Shown piece after piece: positions 9,469 to 20,100 of a stretch of 64,000 bases of DNA. Made by a program: the position numbers and the translations under genes. The stretch is taken from positions 6,634,001-6,698,000 of the forward strand of contig NZ_AP018920.1 in the NCBI RefSeq assembly GCF_003945385.1. Direction: 5' to 3'. The DNA comes from Pseudonocardia autotrophica (GTDB lineage Bacteria > Actinomycetota > Actinomycetes > Mycobacteriales > Pseudonocardiaceae). The stretch's first letter is position 1. The number at the start of each line of letters is the position of its first letter. A model generated the notes under the pieces. That model saw only the letters and a program-made list of their open reading frames with translations, did not search any database and had not been told where the DNA came from.

Positions 9469-11130
9469 TCAGCCGGCGTCCGGGAGCGCCGGACCGAGCA
9501 GGTCGTCGGCGTCCACGATCCGGTAGGCGTAGCCCTGCTCGGCCAGGAACCGCTGCCGGTGCGCCGCGTAGTCGGTGTCCACGGTGTCCCGGGAGACGAC
9601 CGAGTAGAAGTGCGCCTGCCGGCCGTCGCCCTTGGGACGCAGCAGCCGACCGAGCCGCTGCGCCTCCTCCTGGCGGGACCCGAAGGTGCCGCTGACCTGC
9701 ACCGCGACCGTCGCCTCCGGCAGGTCGATGGAGAAGTTCGCGACCTTGGAGACGACCAGCCGGTCGATCTCGCCGTTGCGGAACTGGTCGAACAGCCGCT
9801 CCCGCTCCCGGTTGCGGGTCGAGCCCTGCACGATCGGCGCGTCCAGCTTCTCGCCCAGCTCCTCGAGCTGCTCGAGGTAGGCGCCGATGACCAGGGTCGG
9901 CTCGCCGCGGTGCCGGTCCAGGATCGCCTGGACGACGTTCAGCTTGGTGCGCGCCGTCGCCGCCGACCGGTACCGCTCCTCCGAGTCGGCCGTCGCATAG
10001 GTCATCCGCTCGGCGTCGGTCAGCGTGACCCGCACCTCGATGCACTCGGCCGGGGCGATCCAGCCCTGCGCCTCGATGTCCCGCCACGGCGCGTCGTAGC
10101 GCTTCGGGCCGATCAGCGAGAACACGTCGCCCTCGCGGCCGTCCTCCCGGACCAGCGTCGCGGTGAGCCCGAGCCGGCGACGGGACTGCAGGTCCGCCGT
10201 CATCCGGAACACCGGGGCCGGCAGCAGGTGCACCTCGTCGTAGACGACCAGACCCCAGTCCCGGGAGTCGAACAGCTCCAGGTGCCGGTACTCGCCCTTG
10301 GTCTTGCGCGTGACGACCTGGTACGTGGCGATCGTGACCGGGCGGATCTCCTTGCGCTCCCCGGAGTACTCACCGATCTCGTCCTCGGTGAGCGACGTCC
10401 TGGCCACCAGCTCCCGCTTCCACTGCCGCCCGGCGACCGTGTTGGTGACCAGGATCAGCGTGGTCGCCCCGGCGCGGGCCATCGCGGCCGCACCGACCAG
10501 GGTCTTGCCCGCGCCGCAGGGCAGCACGACCACACCCGAGCCGCCGTCCCAGAACCCGTCCACCGCCTGCTGCTGGTAGTCGCGCAGCGTCCAGTCGTCC
10601 TGCACCAGGTCGATCGGGTGCGCCTCACCGTCGACGTAGCCGGCCAGGTCCTCCGCGGGCCAGCCGACCTTGAGCAGCGCCTGCTTGAGCCTGCCCCGCT
10701 CGGAGGGGTGGACCACGACGGTGTCGTCGTCGACCCGGGTGCCCAGCATCGGGCTGATCTTCTTCTGCCGGAGGATCTCCTCCAGCACCGCGCGGTCCAG
10801 CGCCGTCAGCACCAGCCCCTGGGTGGGGTGGTTGGACAGCTGCAGCCGCCCGTAGCGGCCCATCGTGTCGACCACGTCGACCAGCAGCGGCTGGGGCACC
10901 GGGTAGCGGGCCCACCGGACGAGCGCGTCGACGACCTGCTCCGCATCGTGACCGGCGGCACGCGCGTTCCACAGCGCGAGCGGGGTGACCCGGTAGGTGT
11001 GCACGTGCTCCGGGGCCCGCTCCAGCTCGGCGAACGGGGCGATCGCCGCCCGCGCCTCCGCCGAGTCCGGGTGGTCGACCTCGAGCAGAAGGGTCTTGTC
11101 GGATTGCACGATCAGTGGACCGTCGGTCAC
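9469..11130 (-). CDS. XPB/ERCC3-type DNA repair helicase
   Basis: A superfamily 2 DNA helicase of 553 residues that unwinds DNA 3' to 5' in repair. It shows an N-terminal damage-recognition-like region, Walker A PCGAGKT (204-210), DEVH box (298-301), LTAT (322-325), the XPB RED motif (VRED, 327-330), and the C-terminal helicase lobe with motif VI QRLGRLLRPK. GTG 11130 is chosen with AAGGGA upstream; the open frame extends further 5' but reads unlike protein. In M. tuberculosis ercc3 (Rv0861c) is next to Rv0862c, but here the conservon separates their counterparts. Confidence 0.93.
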   Translation of the reverse strand: MTDGPLIVQSDKTLLLEVDHPDSAEARAAIAPFAELERAPEHVHTYRVTPLALWNARAAGHDAEQVVDALVRWARYPVPQPLLVDVVDTMGRYGRLQLSNHPTQGLVLTALDRAVLEEILRQKKISPMLGTRVDDDTVVVHPSERGRLKQALLKVGWPAEDLAGYVDGEAHPIDLVQDDWTLRDYQQQAVDGFWDGGSGVVVLPCGAGKTLVGAAAMARAGATTLILVTNTVAGRQWKRELVARTSLTEDEIGEYSGERKEIRPVTIATYQVVTRKTKGEYRHLELFDSRDWGLVVYDEVHLLPAPVFRMTADLQSRRRLGLTATLVREDGREGDVFSLIGPKRYDAPWRDIEAQGWIAPAECIEVRVTLTDAERMTYATADSEERYRSAATARTKLNVVQAILDRHRGEPTLVIGAYLEQLEELGEKLDAPIVQGSTRNRERERLFDQFRNGEIDRLVVSKVANFSIDLPEATVAVQVSGTFGSRQEEAQRLGRLLRPKGDGRQAHFYSVVSRDTVDTDYAAHRQRFLAEQGYAYRIVDADDLLGPALPDAG

Positions 11131-11537
11131 GGAACGGATCCCTTCGACGTCGGAAATCGGAGCAGTGCAAGACCGCCGGGCGACGAGCGGAGACGAGCGG
11201 TCGACGTGCGTCACGTCACGTGATCGGACGGTGAGGGCCGCTACGCCGCTCGGGACCACCCCGTCATGGGGGCTAGACTCCTGAGCCGTCCGTCCTGCAC
11301 AGACGAGACCCTGCACGATCATATCCGCCCGGTTCCCCCGGAGCGCGGCAACCGCCGCATCCGTGTCGGCGCGGAGACGGTCGGGAGGGTCCGTCGTGAC
11401 CCGAAAGGCGCACCGGACCCGCTGATGCTCCCCCTCCGCGACGCCACACGGCCGCCCCGGCCGCCCGCCGACCGCCGGGACCACCCGGGAGCGCCCATGC
11501 CCGTGCCCGGACCGGAGACCGACAGGGAGACCTCGCC
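11131..11537. other. Divergent intergenic region, XPB helicase and conservon
   Basis: 407 bases with no supported gene. It holds the 8-bp palindrome TCACGTGA (11216-11223) and a TAGACT at 11274-11279 that could be a -10 box for the conservon. Short open frames here lack family resemblance. Confidence 0.45.
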
Positions 11538-14500
11538 GTGACCACCGTGACCAACACGGAACGCCCGAGCACCCTCTCGGAGCGACTCGACCCCCGGAAC
11601 TGGAGCCTGGTCACCAAGCTGGTGGTCGTGGGCCTGGTTCCGACGGTGCTCGCGCTGAGCATCGGTGCGATCCGGGTCGTCGACCAGGCCAACGTCGCCG
11701 AGGAGCTCGGCCGCGGGAGTGGCCTGGTGGACGTCCACCGGCAGATCGACACGCTCACCGGGGCGTTGCAGGCGGAACGGGACGTGGCCGCCACCTTCGT
11801 CGCCGGGAACCGGCTCGGGGACCGCGCGCAGATCGACGGCGCGCAGGCCACGACCGACGAGGCACTGCGGGAGACCACCGCGCAGCTCGACGCCGCGGAG
11901 GAGCAGGAGCCGCAGCTGGCCACCGCCCGCCGGCAGGCCGAGACGACGCTGGGCCAGCTCCCGGTGATCCGCTCGCAGGTCGCGGACGGCCCGACCCCCG
12001 CTGCCGACGTGACCACCCGCTACACCTCGATCGTGCAGCGCACACTCGCGCTGGACCGGGCACTGGTCGGCCGTCTGCAGACCGCCGACACGGCCGGTCT
12101 GACCACCGCGATCGCCGCCGGTGCGACCGCCCGCGAGTCGCTCCAGCTGGAGCGCACGGTCGTGAACGGCGCGCTCGCGTCCGGACAGCTCGACGAGGCC
12201 CAGCGGGCCCTGATGAACTCCGCCGAGGCCGCCTTCCGGACCGCCGCCGGTGACGTCGCGCTCGCGCTGCCCCAGGACCAGGCCGGCGCGTTCGGCGACT
12301 TCGCCGCCGGACCGGCCGACACCGAGCGGACCGCGCTGCGCGACCAGGTCCTCGCCACTCCCGCCGGTCAGGCGCCGCAGGTCGACGCGGCCGCGTGGAA
12401 CGCCGCGGTGGACCGTTCGACGCAGGCGGTCGACGAGTCGACGCAGGCCGCGGAACAGGCGTTCGTCGGCCAGCGGAACGCCGCCGCGGAGCAGGCGGGC
12501 AACACCGCGGGCCTCAACTCGGTGCTGCTGATGCTGACCCTGCTGCTCACCGGCGGCATCATCCTGCTGCTGGGCAGGCAGATGGTCCGCTCGCTGCGGC
12601 TGCTCCGTACCTCGGCGCTGGACGTCGCGGAGCGCAAGCTCCCGGCCGCGGTCGAGGGTATGCGCTCCGGCCAGGCGCCGAACGCGCTGGTGGAGCCGGT
12701 GCCGCTGGACAGCCGGGACGAGATCGGCGAGGTCGCCAGGGCGTTCGACGCGGTGCACGGCCAGGCGATCCGCCTGGCGGCCGACCAGGTCGCGCTGCAA
12801 CAGAACGTCAACAGCATGTTCGTCAACCTGTCCCGGCGCTCGCAGGCGCTCGTCGAGCGCCAGCTGCAGCTGATCGAGCAGCTGGAGAGCAACGAGCAGG
12901 ACCCGGACCAGCTGTCCAACCTGTTCCAGCTCGACCACCTCGCGACCCGTATGCGACGCAACAGCGAGAACCTGCTGGTGCTCGCCGGCACCGATCTCGC
13001 CAAGCGGAACGTGGCGCCGGTGCAGGTGGTGGACGTGCTGCGGGCCGCGGTGTCCGAGGTCGAGCAGTACCAGCGGGTCGTCGTCCAGACCCCGCCGAAC
13101 GCCACGATCGCCGGTCGCGCCGCGAACGACCTCGTGCACCTGCTGGCCGAGCTGCTGGACAACGCGACGAACTTCTCCCCGCCGGACTCCCAGGTCGTCA
13201 TGAGCACGACCCGGACCGCCGACGAGTCGCTGCTGATCGAGATCTCCGACCGCGGTGTCGGCATGCTCGACGCCGAGCTGTCCGACGCGAACCAGCGGCT
13301 CTCCGGCCCGGCCGAGGTCGACGTCTCGGCGTCGCGCCGGATGGGGCTGTTCGTGGTCGGCCGGCTCGCCGCGCGGCACCGGATCGGTGTCCGGCTGGCA
13401 TCGGCGGCCATCGGGGGTGGATCCGGCGGGCTGAGCGCCTCGGTGACCGTCCCGACGAATCTCGTGCCCTCGGCACAGCTGCCCGAGCCGCGCCGCGACG
13501 GTGGCCCCGCCGCCTTCCCGGCGCCGGTCCAGCAGCCCCCGCAGGCACAGCTCCCGCCCGCCCCGGAGCCGCCGGAGCCCGCCACCCCGCGCCCGGCGCC
13601 GGAGGCCGGCGACCGCCGGGTCGCGGTCAACGGCGCAGGCCGCGGTGGGTCGCTGCCGTCGATGGTCGCCGGCTCCGACGGGCCGCTGACCCCGACGTTC
13701 GAGGCCGGCAGCACCGTCACCGGCGGGTCCCGCAACGGCTCCGCCGCGGCACTGCCGACCCGGCGGCCGGGTTCGTCACTGCGCAAGAACGCCCCGGAAG
13801 CCGCCGGTGATGCGGTGAACGGGACGGAGATCGCGCCGAACGGGGCCGCCCCGACCGGGCTGCAGGCGTTCGCGCCGTCCCCGGAGGCACCGGCGACCGA
13901 GGGGCGCACCCCGGCCGACGTCTTCACCCCCATCGACGACACGGCCACCGGCGGATCGGCCACCGGCACCGGCGACACCCCGGCCGGCGGCGGCCTCCCG
14001 CCGCAGGGCCCCGGGCCGGACCGGCCCGGCACGCCGCCGGTCTCCACCGGTGACGACGACGAGCCCGGCCCGGACGAGGACCCCGCCGGGGCCGAGTCCG
14101 ACGCGACCACCCCCGAGGACCAGGACACGCCGGAGCGCTCCGGCGTGGGCCCCGCGGCCGCCCTCGGACTCGGTGGTGCGTTCGCGGCTGCGGCCGCGGC
14201 CCGCTCCGGTGAGCGCGACCTCGACGACACCGTCGTCATGGACGCCGCCACCGGTGACGGCCCGCCGCCCGCCGCGGCCGACGGTGACCGCGACGGCAGC
14301 GACAGCCACGACGGCGACGTCCATGACGGCGATCTCCCCGGCAGCGGTCTCAACAGCAGCGATCCCAACGGCAGCGATCCCAACGGCAGCGGCCAGGACG
14401 CCGGAGCCCACGACACAGCCCGCGACGGCGAGGAGACTCCCGCAGCGGCTGTCGCCGGTACCGGGGCCGCGGCGGAGACCACACTCGAGGCCGCCGAGAC

Positions 14501-15791
14501 GCGCGGGGACACCGCCGACGCGGACGAGGCGACCGTCGCCGACTCCGACCGGTCCGCGGACAGCCGGGACGACAGCGACACCACAGCCGACACAGCAGGC
14601 GCCGCCGCAGACGACACGGCAGACGACACGGCGTACGGCACCGGGGGCGACACCAGGAGCGACGCCGTCGCCGCCGGTACCGCCGACGCGCCCGCCGGGA
14701 CCGGGCAGCCGACGGCAGCCACGCCCGGCCCGGACGCCGAGGGCGAGGCCGAGGGTCAGAACGCCCCGGCCGCTGCTGCTGGTGCTGCTGGTGCTGCTGC
14801 CGTGCCCGGCACGGCGCCGGACATCAGGCCGGGCAGCAGGCCGGATGCAGGGCCCGAGGCCGGTCCCGAGGCGCCCGACGACGCCTCGACCGCGACCACC
14901 TCGATCCCCACGGTCCGGCCCTCGGGCCGGGAGCCGATGGGTGGCCCGCCCGGAACCCGCCCGAACGGCGTCCGGCCCGGCCCGTCGCCGCGACCGGTGA
15001 TGCCCGGTGCGGCACTGCCCACCCGCCGGCCCTCGCCGGGCCCCGGACGGGGCGGCCCCGCGCAGCGCCCGGACGGCCCGCCCACGCACGCCCCGAACGG
15101 TGCCCCGCTGCCCAAGCGGCAGGTCACCGCGCGCGGCCCGGTCGACGGCGGGCCCCCCGCCGGACGTCCGGGGCCGACCCAGGACGAGCTGTTCGCGCCG
15201 AAGGTGCCGGTCGAGGGCGACCGCGGCCAGCTGCGTCGCCCGGGAGCGTTGGAAGCGGCCCGGTCGCAGAACGGCTTCGACATGAGCCAGACCACGCCGA
15301 TCTTCGACGACATCGCCTCGGCGTGGTTCCGTTCGAACCGCTCGGTGCCGGTCCGCTGGCAGGACGGCTCGCCCGCCCAGGCCGACGGCCCGGCCGTGCA
15401 GCCCGATGCGCCGTCCGGGCAGCCCGGTACGGGAGGCGGTTTCTCCTCCCCCGCCGACGACGCCTGGCGGCAGGCCCGCGAGGTCGCCGGCGAGGAGACC
15501 GGGACCGACGATGCGGACGAGACCACCTCGGCCGGCCTGCCCAAGCGGCGACCGCGCGCGCGGTTGCTCCCCGGCAGTGCGGCAGGATCCACCGTGCTCA
15601 GCCCCGCTCCGGCAGGCGAGTCGCGCAACGCGGAGAGCGTGCGCGGCCGGCTGGCGAGCTACCAGCAGGGTGTACGCCAGGGCCGGGAGAGCGCTTCCAG
15701 CAGGCAGTACGCCTCACGTACCACGACCGACGGCACCCCCGAGCCGTCCGGTGACCGAACGAACCAGTCCGACCCTGAGGAGAACCAGTGA
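11538..15791 (+). CDS. cvnA: CvnA-like nitrate-sensor-type histidine kinase with giant tail
   Basis: Conservon sensor of 1417 residues. Visible in order: a transmembrane helix near 27-50, an extracytoplasmic NIT-like helical domain to about 310, a second helix near 328-347, HAMP, a helical dimerisation region with [10 protein letters not shown], and an ATPase domain with [21 protein letters not shown] and [14 protein letters not shown] ending near 645. The remaining 770 residues are Pro/Ala/Gly/Asp-rich and probably disordered, with four LP(T/K)R(R/Q) motifs near 738, 1158, 1190 and 1333. It starts at GTG 11538 after GGGAGA. Known CvnA proteins signal with the next three products as a G-protein-coupled-like membrane complex. 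The tail is unusually long. Its stop overlaps the next start by 4 bases. Confidence 0.9.
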   Translation: MTTVTNTERPSTLSERLDPRNWSLVTKLVVVGLVPTVLALSIGAIRVVDQANVAEELGRGSGLVDVHRQIDTLTGALQAERDVAATFVAGNRLGDRAQIDGAQATTDEALRETTAQLDAAEEQEPQLATARRQAETTLGQLPVIRSQVADGPTPAADVTTRYTSIVQRTLALDRALVGRLQTADTAGLTTAIAAGATARESLQLERTVVNGALASGQLDEAQRALMNSAEAAFRTAAGDVALALPQDQAGAFGDFAAGPADTERTALRDQVLATPAGQAPQVDAAAWNAAVDRSTQAVDESTQAAEQAFVGQRNAAAEQAGNTAGLNSVLLMLTLLLTGGIILLLGRQMVRSLRLLRTSALDVAERKLPAAVEGMRSGQAPNALVEPVPLDSRDEIGEVARAFDAVHGQAIRLAADQVALQQNVNSMFVNLSRRSQALVERQLQLIEQLESNEQDPDQLSNLFQLDHLATRMRRNSENLLVLAGTDLAKRNVAPVQVVDVLRAAVSEVEQYQRVVVQTPPNATIAGRAANDLVHLLAELLDNATNFSPPDSQVVMSTTRTADESLLIEISDRGVGMLDAELSDANQRLSGPAEVDVSASRRMGLFVVGRLAARHRIGVRLASAAIGGGSGGLSASVTVPTNLVPSAQLPEPRRDGGPAAFPAPVQQPPQAQLPPAPEPPEPATPRPAPEAGDRRVAVNGAGRGGSLPSMVAGSDGPLTPTFEAGSTVTGGSRNGSAAALPTRRPGSSLRKNAPEAAGDAVNGTEIAPNGAAPTGLQAFAPSPEAPATEGRTPADVFTPIDDTATGGSATGTGDTPAGGGLPPQGPGPDRPGTPPVSTGDDDEPGPDEDPAGAESDATTPEDQDTPERSGVGPAAALGLGGAFAAAAAARSGERDLDDTVVMDAATGDGPPPAAADGDRDGSDSHDGDVHDGDLPGSGLNSSDPNGSDPNGSGQDAGAHDTARDGEETPAAAVAGTGAAAETTLEAAETRGDTADADEATVADSDRSADSRDDSDTTADTAGAAADDTADDTAYGTGGDTRSDAVAAGTADAPAGTGQPTAATPGPDAEGEAEGQNAPAAAAGAAGAAAVPGTAPDIRPGSRPDAGPEAGPEAPDDASTATTSIPTVRPSGREPMGGPPGTRPNGVRPGPSPRPVMPGAALPTRRPSPGPGRGGPAQRPDGPPTHAPNGAPLPKRQVTARGPVDGGPPAGRPGPTQDELFAPKVPVEGDRGQLRRPGALEAARSQNGFDMSQTTPIFDDIASAWFRSNRSVPVRWQDGSPAQADGPAVQPDAPSGQPGTGGGFSSPADDAWRQAREVAGEETGTDDADETTSAGLPKRRPRARLLPGSAAGSTVLSPAPAGESRNAESVRGRLASYQQGVRQGRESASSRQYASRTTTDGTPEPSGDRTNQSDPEENQ

Positions 15792-16216
15792 GGGCACCGC
15801 AGGCACAGCCCAGCCAGAGCCGTTTCGGCTGGTTGGTCACCAACTTCGCAGAGCGTGTCCCCGGGGTCGCGCACGCGATCGTGGTGTCGGCCGACGGGCT
15901 GCTGCTCACCGCGTCGGACCGGCTCCCCCGCGACCGCGCCGACCAGCTGGCAGCCGTCGCATCCGGCCTGATCAGCCTGACCCAGGGTGCGGCCCGCTGC
16001 TTCGACGCGGGCGGTGTGGTGCAGACCGTGGTCGAGATGGACCGCGGGATCGTGCTGCTGATGTCCATCAGCGACGGTTCCTGCCTGGCGGTGCTCGCGT
16101 CGCCGAGCTGCGACATCGGCCTGGTCGGCTACGAGATGACGCTGCTGGTCGACCGGGTCGGCCAGCTCCTCACCCCGGAGCTCCGCGCGGAGCTGCAGGG
16201 CTCCTTCGGACCCTGA
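15788..16216 (+). CDS. cvnB: Roadblock/LC7-domain protein CvnB
   Basis: A 142-residue single roadblock/LC7 domain, with the family's [18 protein letters not shown] start and central beta-strands. Roadblock proteins act as regulators, often activators of the partner small GTPase. Start GTG 15788 shares GTGA with the cvnA stop, so translation is probably coupled. Second gene of the conservon. Confidence 0.93.
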   Translation: MRAPQAQPSQSRFGWLVTNFAERVPGVAHAIVVSADGLLLTASDRLPRDRADQLAAVASGLISLTQGAARCFDAGGVVQTVVEMDRGIVLLMSISDGSCLAVLASPSCDIGLVGYEMTLLVDRVGQLLTPELRAELQGSFGP

Positions 16217-16269
16217 GAACACGTCATGACCCCCATCGCAGCAGGATCGGCCAGGGTAGGTGAGATCCG

Positions 16270-16938
16270 ATGACACAGGACCCGGGTGGGCAGGGGCCCG
16301 AGCCCACGTTCGCCGACGTCATGAACGGGTTCAGCCTGGACTCCAAGCGCAAGCCCAGGAAGCGGCGATGGGGTTGGGGCCGGGCCGACGACGAGGCGCC
16401 GGAGGAGGGCTCCGCGCAGGAGCCACCGCCGTCGCCCGCCGAGATGACCGGGCCGATCGGCGAGCCGATCCGCGGGTCGGCGGCCTACGGGCTGCCGCCC
16501 ACCCCGGGTGAGCGGGACGCGAGTCGCGGCGACCCGGCCACCTCGTACCCGGGTCCGGGACCCGCGGCGGCGACGCCGCCCCCGCCCGCTGCCGGTGGGG
16601 CCTCGTTCGTGCGGCCCTACGCGTGGACCCGTGGCCGCACGAAATCGGGTTACGAGCTGGCCGTCGAGACCCTCGTCTCGGTCAGCAGCCGGGCCCGCAG
16701 CCAGCTCGAACGGCTACCGATGGAGCACCGCACCGTCGCCGACCTGCTGGCCGAGCAGACCCGCTCGGTCGCCGAGGTCGCGGCGCTGCTCTCGCTTCCG
16801 CTGGGCGTGGCCCGGGTGCTGCTCGGGGACATGGCCTCGAGCGGCACGGTGACCGTTCACCAGACCGCGAGCACCCCCGGCAACGTGCCGGACCTCGCGC
16901 TGATGGAAAGGGTGTTGAGTGGACTCCGTCGGCTCTAG
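16270..16938 (+). CDS. cvnC: DUF742 protein CvnC
   Basis: The C-terminal 120 residues form a DUF742 domain, starting VRPYAWTRGRT and continuing through a winged-helix-like LLAEQTRSVAEVAALLSLP segment. The first 100 residues are a charged, Pro-rich linker with a basic KRKPRKRRWGWG patch that might touch membrane or nucleic acid. The product is 222 residues. It lies 53 bases after cvnB and its end overlaps cvnD by 20 bases. The molecular role of DUF742 is unknown beyond membership of conservons. Confidence 0.92.
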   Translation: MTQDPGGQGPEPTFADVMNGFSLDSKRKPRKRRWGWGRADDEAPEEGSAQEPPPSPAEMTGPIGEPIRGSAAYGLPPTPGERDASRGDPATSYPGPGPAAATPPPPAAGGASFVRPYAWTRGRTKSGYELAVETLVSVSSRARSQLERLPMEHRTVADLLAEQTRSVAEVAALLSLPLGVARVLLGDMASSGTVTVHQTASTPGNVPDLALMERVLSGLRRL

Positions 16939-17536
16939 GCCACAGCCGCCACAGCCGCCCAGGCCCGTCGCGCGTGCCGCGACGATGTCGGCCAAGATCG
17001 TCGTGGCAGGTGGGTTCGGCGTCGGCAAGACCACGTTCGTCGGATCGGTCTCGGAGATCATGCCGCTGACCACCGAGGCGGTGATGACCGAGGCGAGTGC
17101 GTCGCACGACGACCTCTCGGCCACCCCCAACAAGCGGTCGACGACCGTCGCGATGGACTTCGGCCGTGTCTCGCTGGACTCCGACCTGGTGCTCTACCTG
17201 TTCGGCACGCCCGGCCAGCAGCGCTTCTGGTTCATGTGGGACGACCTGGTCCGCGGCGCGATCGGCGCCGTCGTGCTGGTGGACACCCGGCGGCTCGCCG
17301 ACTCGTTCGCCGCGATCGACTTCTTCGAGGACCGCAACCTGCCCTACGTGATCGGGGTGAACATCTTCGACGGGCACCTGCAGCACGAGCTGGAGGACGT
17401 CCGGGAGGCGATGTCGATCGATCCGGCGGTCCCGATGGTGGTGTGCGACGCCCGGCACCGGCAGTCGACCAAGGAGACCCTGATCGCGCTGGTCCAGCAC
17501 GCCATGCACCAGCGGATGACCGCCGGCGCCCGCTGA
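16919..17536 (+). CDS. cvnD: Ras-like GTPase CvnD
   Basis: A 205-residue small GTPase of the conservon (MglA/Gtr-like) class. The P-loop is GGFGVGKTT near residues 31-39, G3 is FGTPGQQRF and the base-recognition region reads NIFDG. Its nucleotide state is expected to be set by CvnB and read by CvnA. The start GTG 16919 lies inside the cvnC end; the alternative ATG at 16985 would remove the Pro-rich N-terminal 22 residues and still keep the P-loop. The stop ends exactly one base before the convergent gene's stop begins. No P450 (CvnE) follows. Confidence 0.92.
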   Translation: MDSVGSRPQPPQPPRPVARAATMSAKIVVAGGFGVGKTTFVGSVSEIMPLTTEAVMTEASASHDDLSATPNKRSTTVAMDFGRVSLDSDLVLYLFGTPGQQRFWFMWDDLVRGAIGAVVLVDTRRLADSFAAIDFFEDRNLPYVIGVNIFDGHLQHELEDVREAMSIDPAVPMVVCDARHRQSTKETLIALVQHAMHQRMTAGAR

Positions 17537-19816
17537 CTAACGCTCCACCGGCGCGATCGACGTGATCCGGTGCAGCTGGATCCGGCGCAGCTCACCGTCG
17601 AGCGCGTCGCGGCCCTCGACCACGCCCCCGCCCACCGAGGTGGGGGCGAGTACCCGATCGCCCGCGACGCCGTGGCTGTCGACGAACCCGATCCAGACGG
17701 TCCGGCCCTCACGCACCGCCGCCTGCAACGACGCCAGGTTCCCGGTGGATCCGGTGGCCTCCCGGCGGCCCACGACGCTGTCCCGCACCCCGGCGAGCGC
17801 GTCCCCCGCCCGCAGCCGCTCCACCAGCTCGTCGGTCCGGTCGGCGGTGCCGTCGCTCCCGACGGCCCCGGTACGCGGGGCCGCTCCGCGCCGCCGCGAC
17901 TCCGCCCGCCTGCCCCGGACGGCCAGATCGAGCACCGCGCCGCCGGCGTCCTCCGCGGCCGGGCTGAACCCGGCCGCCCGCAGCCCGTCCAGCACCTCGG
18001 CCAGCGGCAGCGAGCTGACCAGCACGGTCGGCGCGATCCGGCGCAGTCCCAGCTCCGCGGTGCCCTCCTTGGCCAGCACCTCGGAGAGCAGCACCTCGTC
18101 GTCGGAACGCAGGAAGCAGGCCACGGCGGCACCGCGCAGCCGGCCGTGCCGCCGGGCGACGTCGTCGACCAGGTAGGTGAGGGTCTGCGGGACCGGCGTC
18201 CGGGACCGCCGCTCGAGGACGTCCTTCACGTCCTCAGCGGTCCGGCCGGTGTCGAGCGCGCGACGCAGGCTCCGCTCGGTGAACCGGTACACGGTGGCCC
18301 CGCCCGCCGACTCGACCTCGGCCAGCGACGACAGCTCGTGCGCCAGGTCGGCGGACAGCCGGCCGGGCGCGACCGCGGTCAGGTCGGCCTGCAGCAGGAT
18401 CTCCTCGATCGGGGCGGGCAGTGCCGTGTGCAGCGCGGCCGCCACCGCGGTCGGGTTGCGGGCCTCCCGGGTCGCCGGATCGAGCAGCACCCGTCCGGCG
18501 GTGGTCAGCGCGTCGAGCGCCACGACGCCGATGGTGGTCGCCTCGGCGACCGTCCAGCCGACCAGCTCGTCGCGCAGCCGGCCACCGCGCCGCGGCGCCG
18601 CCCAGGCCAGGATCCGGGCCAGGTCCGGTGCAGAACCCACCGAGGTGCCCGCGGGCAGGTCGGCGAGCGACTGCAGGATCCGGCGCCGGTCGCGCGGCGC
18701 CGGCGGCCTGCGTGGCCCGTCGGAGAGCGCGGTGATCGGCTTGTCGGCGTCGTCCCGGCGGCCGACCAGGCCGGGCAGCCGGGGCAGCTCCAGCCAGGTC
18801 CGGGCCAGCACCGCCCAGCGCGACTCCTCCGGTGCGCTGCCCCAGATGTCCGAGGTGGGGGTCGGGAGCCACTCCGGTGTGCTCGACTCGCTCTCCCCGA
18901 TCAGGTCGGCGCCGTGCAGGATCTCCAGGATCAGCGCGGCCGTCGCCTCGTCGGTGCCGGCCTCCTTCGCCGCCCGGCGCAGGTCGCGCACCCCGAACCC
19001 ACCGGACCGCAGCACGCCCGGCCCGTCGGCCGCCAGGAACTCCAGCACCAGATCGACCCGGCGCAGGAACTCCAGCGCCGCACCGGCACCGGTGCCGTCC
19101 ACCACGGACGGATCCCGCTCGCGCAGCGGGACGTCCGGCCGGGACAGATCGAGCGGGCCCATCGGCCGGTCGCCACGCAGCGCGAGCGCGACCTGCCGCG
19201 GCAGCTCCACGGTGTCGGCGTCGCGGCGCAGCAGCAGCCCGCGCGCGACCAGCGCGCCGACCGCGCCGGACCCGTCGCCGGCACTGCGCGAGCGGCCGAT
19301 CGGCGGCCCCTTGGCCAGCACCTCGATCACCTTGCGTTCCTCGGGTGTGGTGTCGGCCAGCAGCGCGTCCAGTTCGGAGGTGGCCGCCGGGCCCGCCACC
19401 TCCCGGCCGAGCCCGGCCGGGAACGGCCCGATCACCTCGGCGGCGGCCGGGACCGCGGAGAGCGCGTCGTCCGGGCCCCACACCAGAGCCCGGTCCCGCA
19501 GCGGGGCGACTCCCTCGGTGAAGGTCGGCCCGTCGACGTCCGGGCCCAGCCAGCCGCGCGGACCGGCCGTCGCCGACGTCCCGTCGACCGGGGAGCGGGT
19601 CGCACCGGCCAGCACGAGCGCCTCCAGCACGGTCAGCGCGACCGTGCCGAGCTCCTCACAGGCACGCTGCACCGACGCCCGGATGGAGGCCCGGGTCGCC
19701 AGCACCGTGAGATCACCGGGCGGGGGGACGGCGAGGTCCGGGCGCGCACGGAGCAACGCGGCGAGGAACCCGTCGTCCTGCCCGCGCAGCCACTCGACCA
19801 GGGACGTCTGCACCAC
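17537..19816 (-). CDS. Helicase-associated XPB-like domain protein (Rv0862c-like)
   Basis: A 759-residue protein resembling Rv0862c, a family annotated by an XPB/Ssl2-type helicase-associated domain. It starts VVQTSLVEWLRGQDDGFLAALLRARPDL. No Walker A or DExx box is visible, so it is not itself a helicase; the region near residues 600-759 resembles the helicase-associated module. It may be a partner of the XPB helicase, from which the conservon now separates it. GTG 19816 fits the strong N-terminal family start. The TAG stop abuts the cvnD TGA without a gap. Confidence 0.82.
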   Translation of the reverse strand: MVQTSLVEWLRGQDDGFLAALLRARPDLAVPPPGDLTVLATRASIRASVQRACEELGTVALTVLEALVLAGATRSPVDGTSATAGPRGWLGPDVDGPTFTEGVAPLRDRALVWGPDDALSAVPAAAEVIGPFPAGLGREVAGPAATSELDALLADTTPEERKVIEVLAKGPPIGRSRSAGDGSGAVGALVARGLLLRRDADTVELPRQVALALRGDRPMGPLDLSRPDVPLRERDPSVVDGTGAGAALEFLRRVDLVLEFLAADGPGVLRSGGFGVRDLRRAAKEAGTDEATAALILEILHGADLIGESESSTPEWLPTPTSDIWGSAPEESRWAVLARTWLELPRLPGLVGRRDDADKPITALSDGPRRPPAPRDRRRILQSLADLPAGTSVGSAPDLARILAWAAPRRGGRLRDELVGWTVAEATTIGVVALDALTTAGRVLLDPATREARNPTAVAAALHTALPAPIEEILLQADLTAVAPGRLSADLAHELSSLAEVESAGGATVYRFTERSLRRALDTGRTAEDVKDVLERRSRTPVPQTLTYLVDDVARRHGRLRGAAVACFLRSDDEVLLSEVLAKEGTAELGLRRIAPTVLVSSLPLAEVLDGLRAAGFSPAAEDAGGAVLDLAVRGRRAESRRRGAAPRTGAVGSDGTADRTDELVERLRAGDALAGVRDSVVGRREATGSTGNLASLQAAVREGRTVWIGFVDSHGVAGDRVLAPTSVGGGVVEGRDALDGELRRIQLHRITSIAPVER

Positions 19817-19915
19817 CGCCAGGGTAGTCGGGTGGCGCGCGCCGCACCGGGGCGGACAGGGGCACCGGACGTCGGCGATACTGGACGGTGACACCGCACG
19901 ATGCTGGAGGAACCG

Positions 19916-20098
19916 ATGGCGTCCAAGCCCGCCGACCCCAACCGGATCGACCCGAACTGGCCGCACCTGCCGGACGGCGGGCATGCGGTCACCGAGCTCA
20001 TGGGCACCGTGCAGGGCAACATGTCGCCGTTCGGCGACGTCGAGTTCCCTGTGGACACCGTGCCCTACGAGCACCCGGTCACCGAGATCAACCGCTGA
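19916..20098 (+). CDS. Small conserved protein (Rv0863-like position)
   Basis: A 60-residue polar protein starting MASKPADPNRIDPNWPHLP and ending HPVTEINR. GGAGG lies 5 bases before ATG 19916, favouring this start over ATG 19901. It occupies the position of M. tuberculosis Rv0863, divergent from the Rv0862c-like gene, and the next gene starts 2 bases after its stop. No domain or function is recognised. Confidence 0.7.
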   Translation: MASKPADPNRIDPNWPHLPDGGHAVTELMGTVQGNMSPFGDVEFPVDTVPYEHPVTEINR

Positions 20099-20100
20099 CC

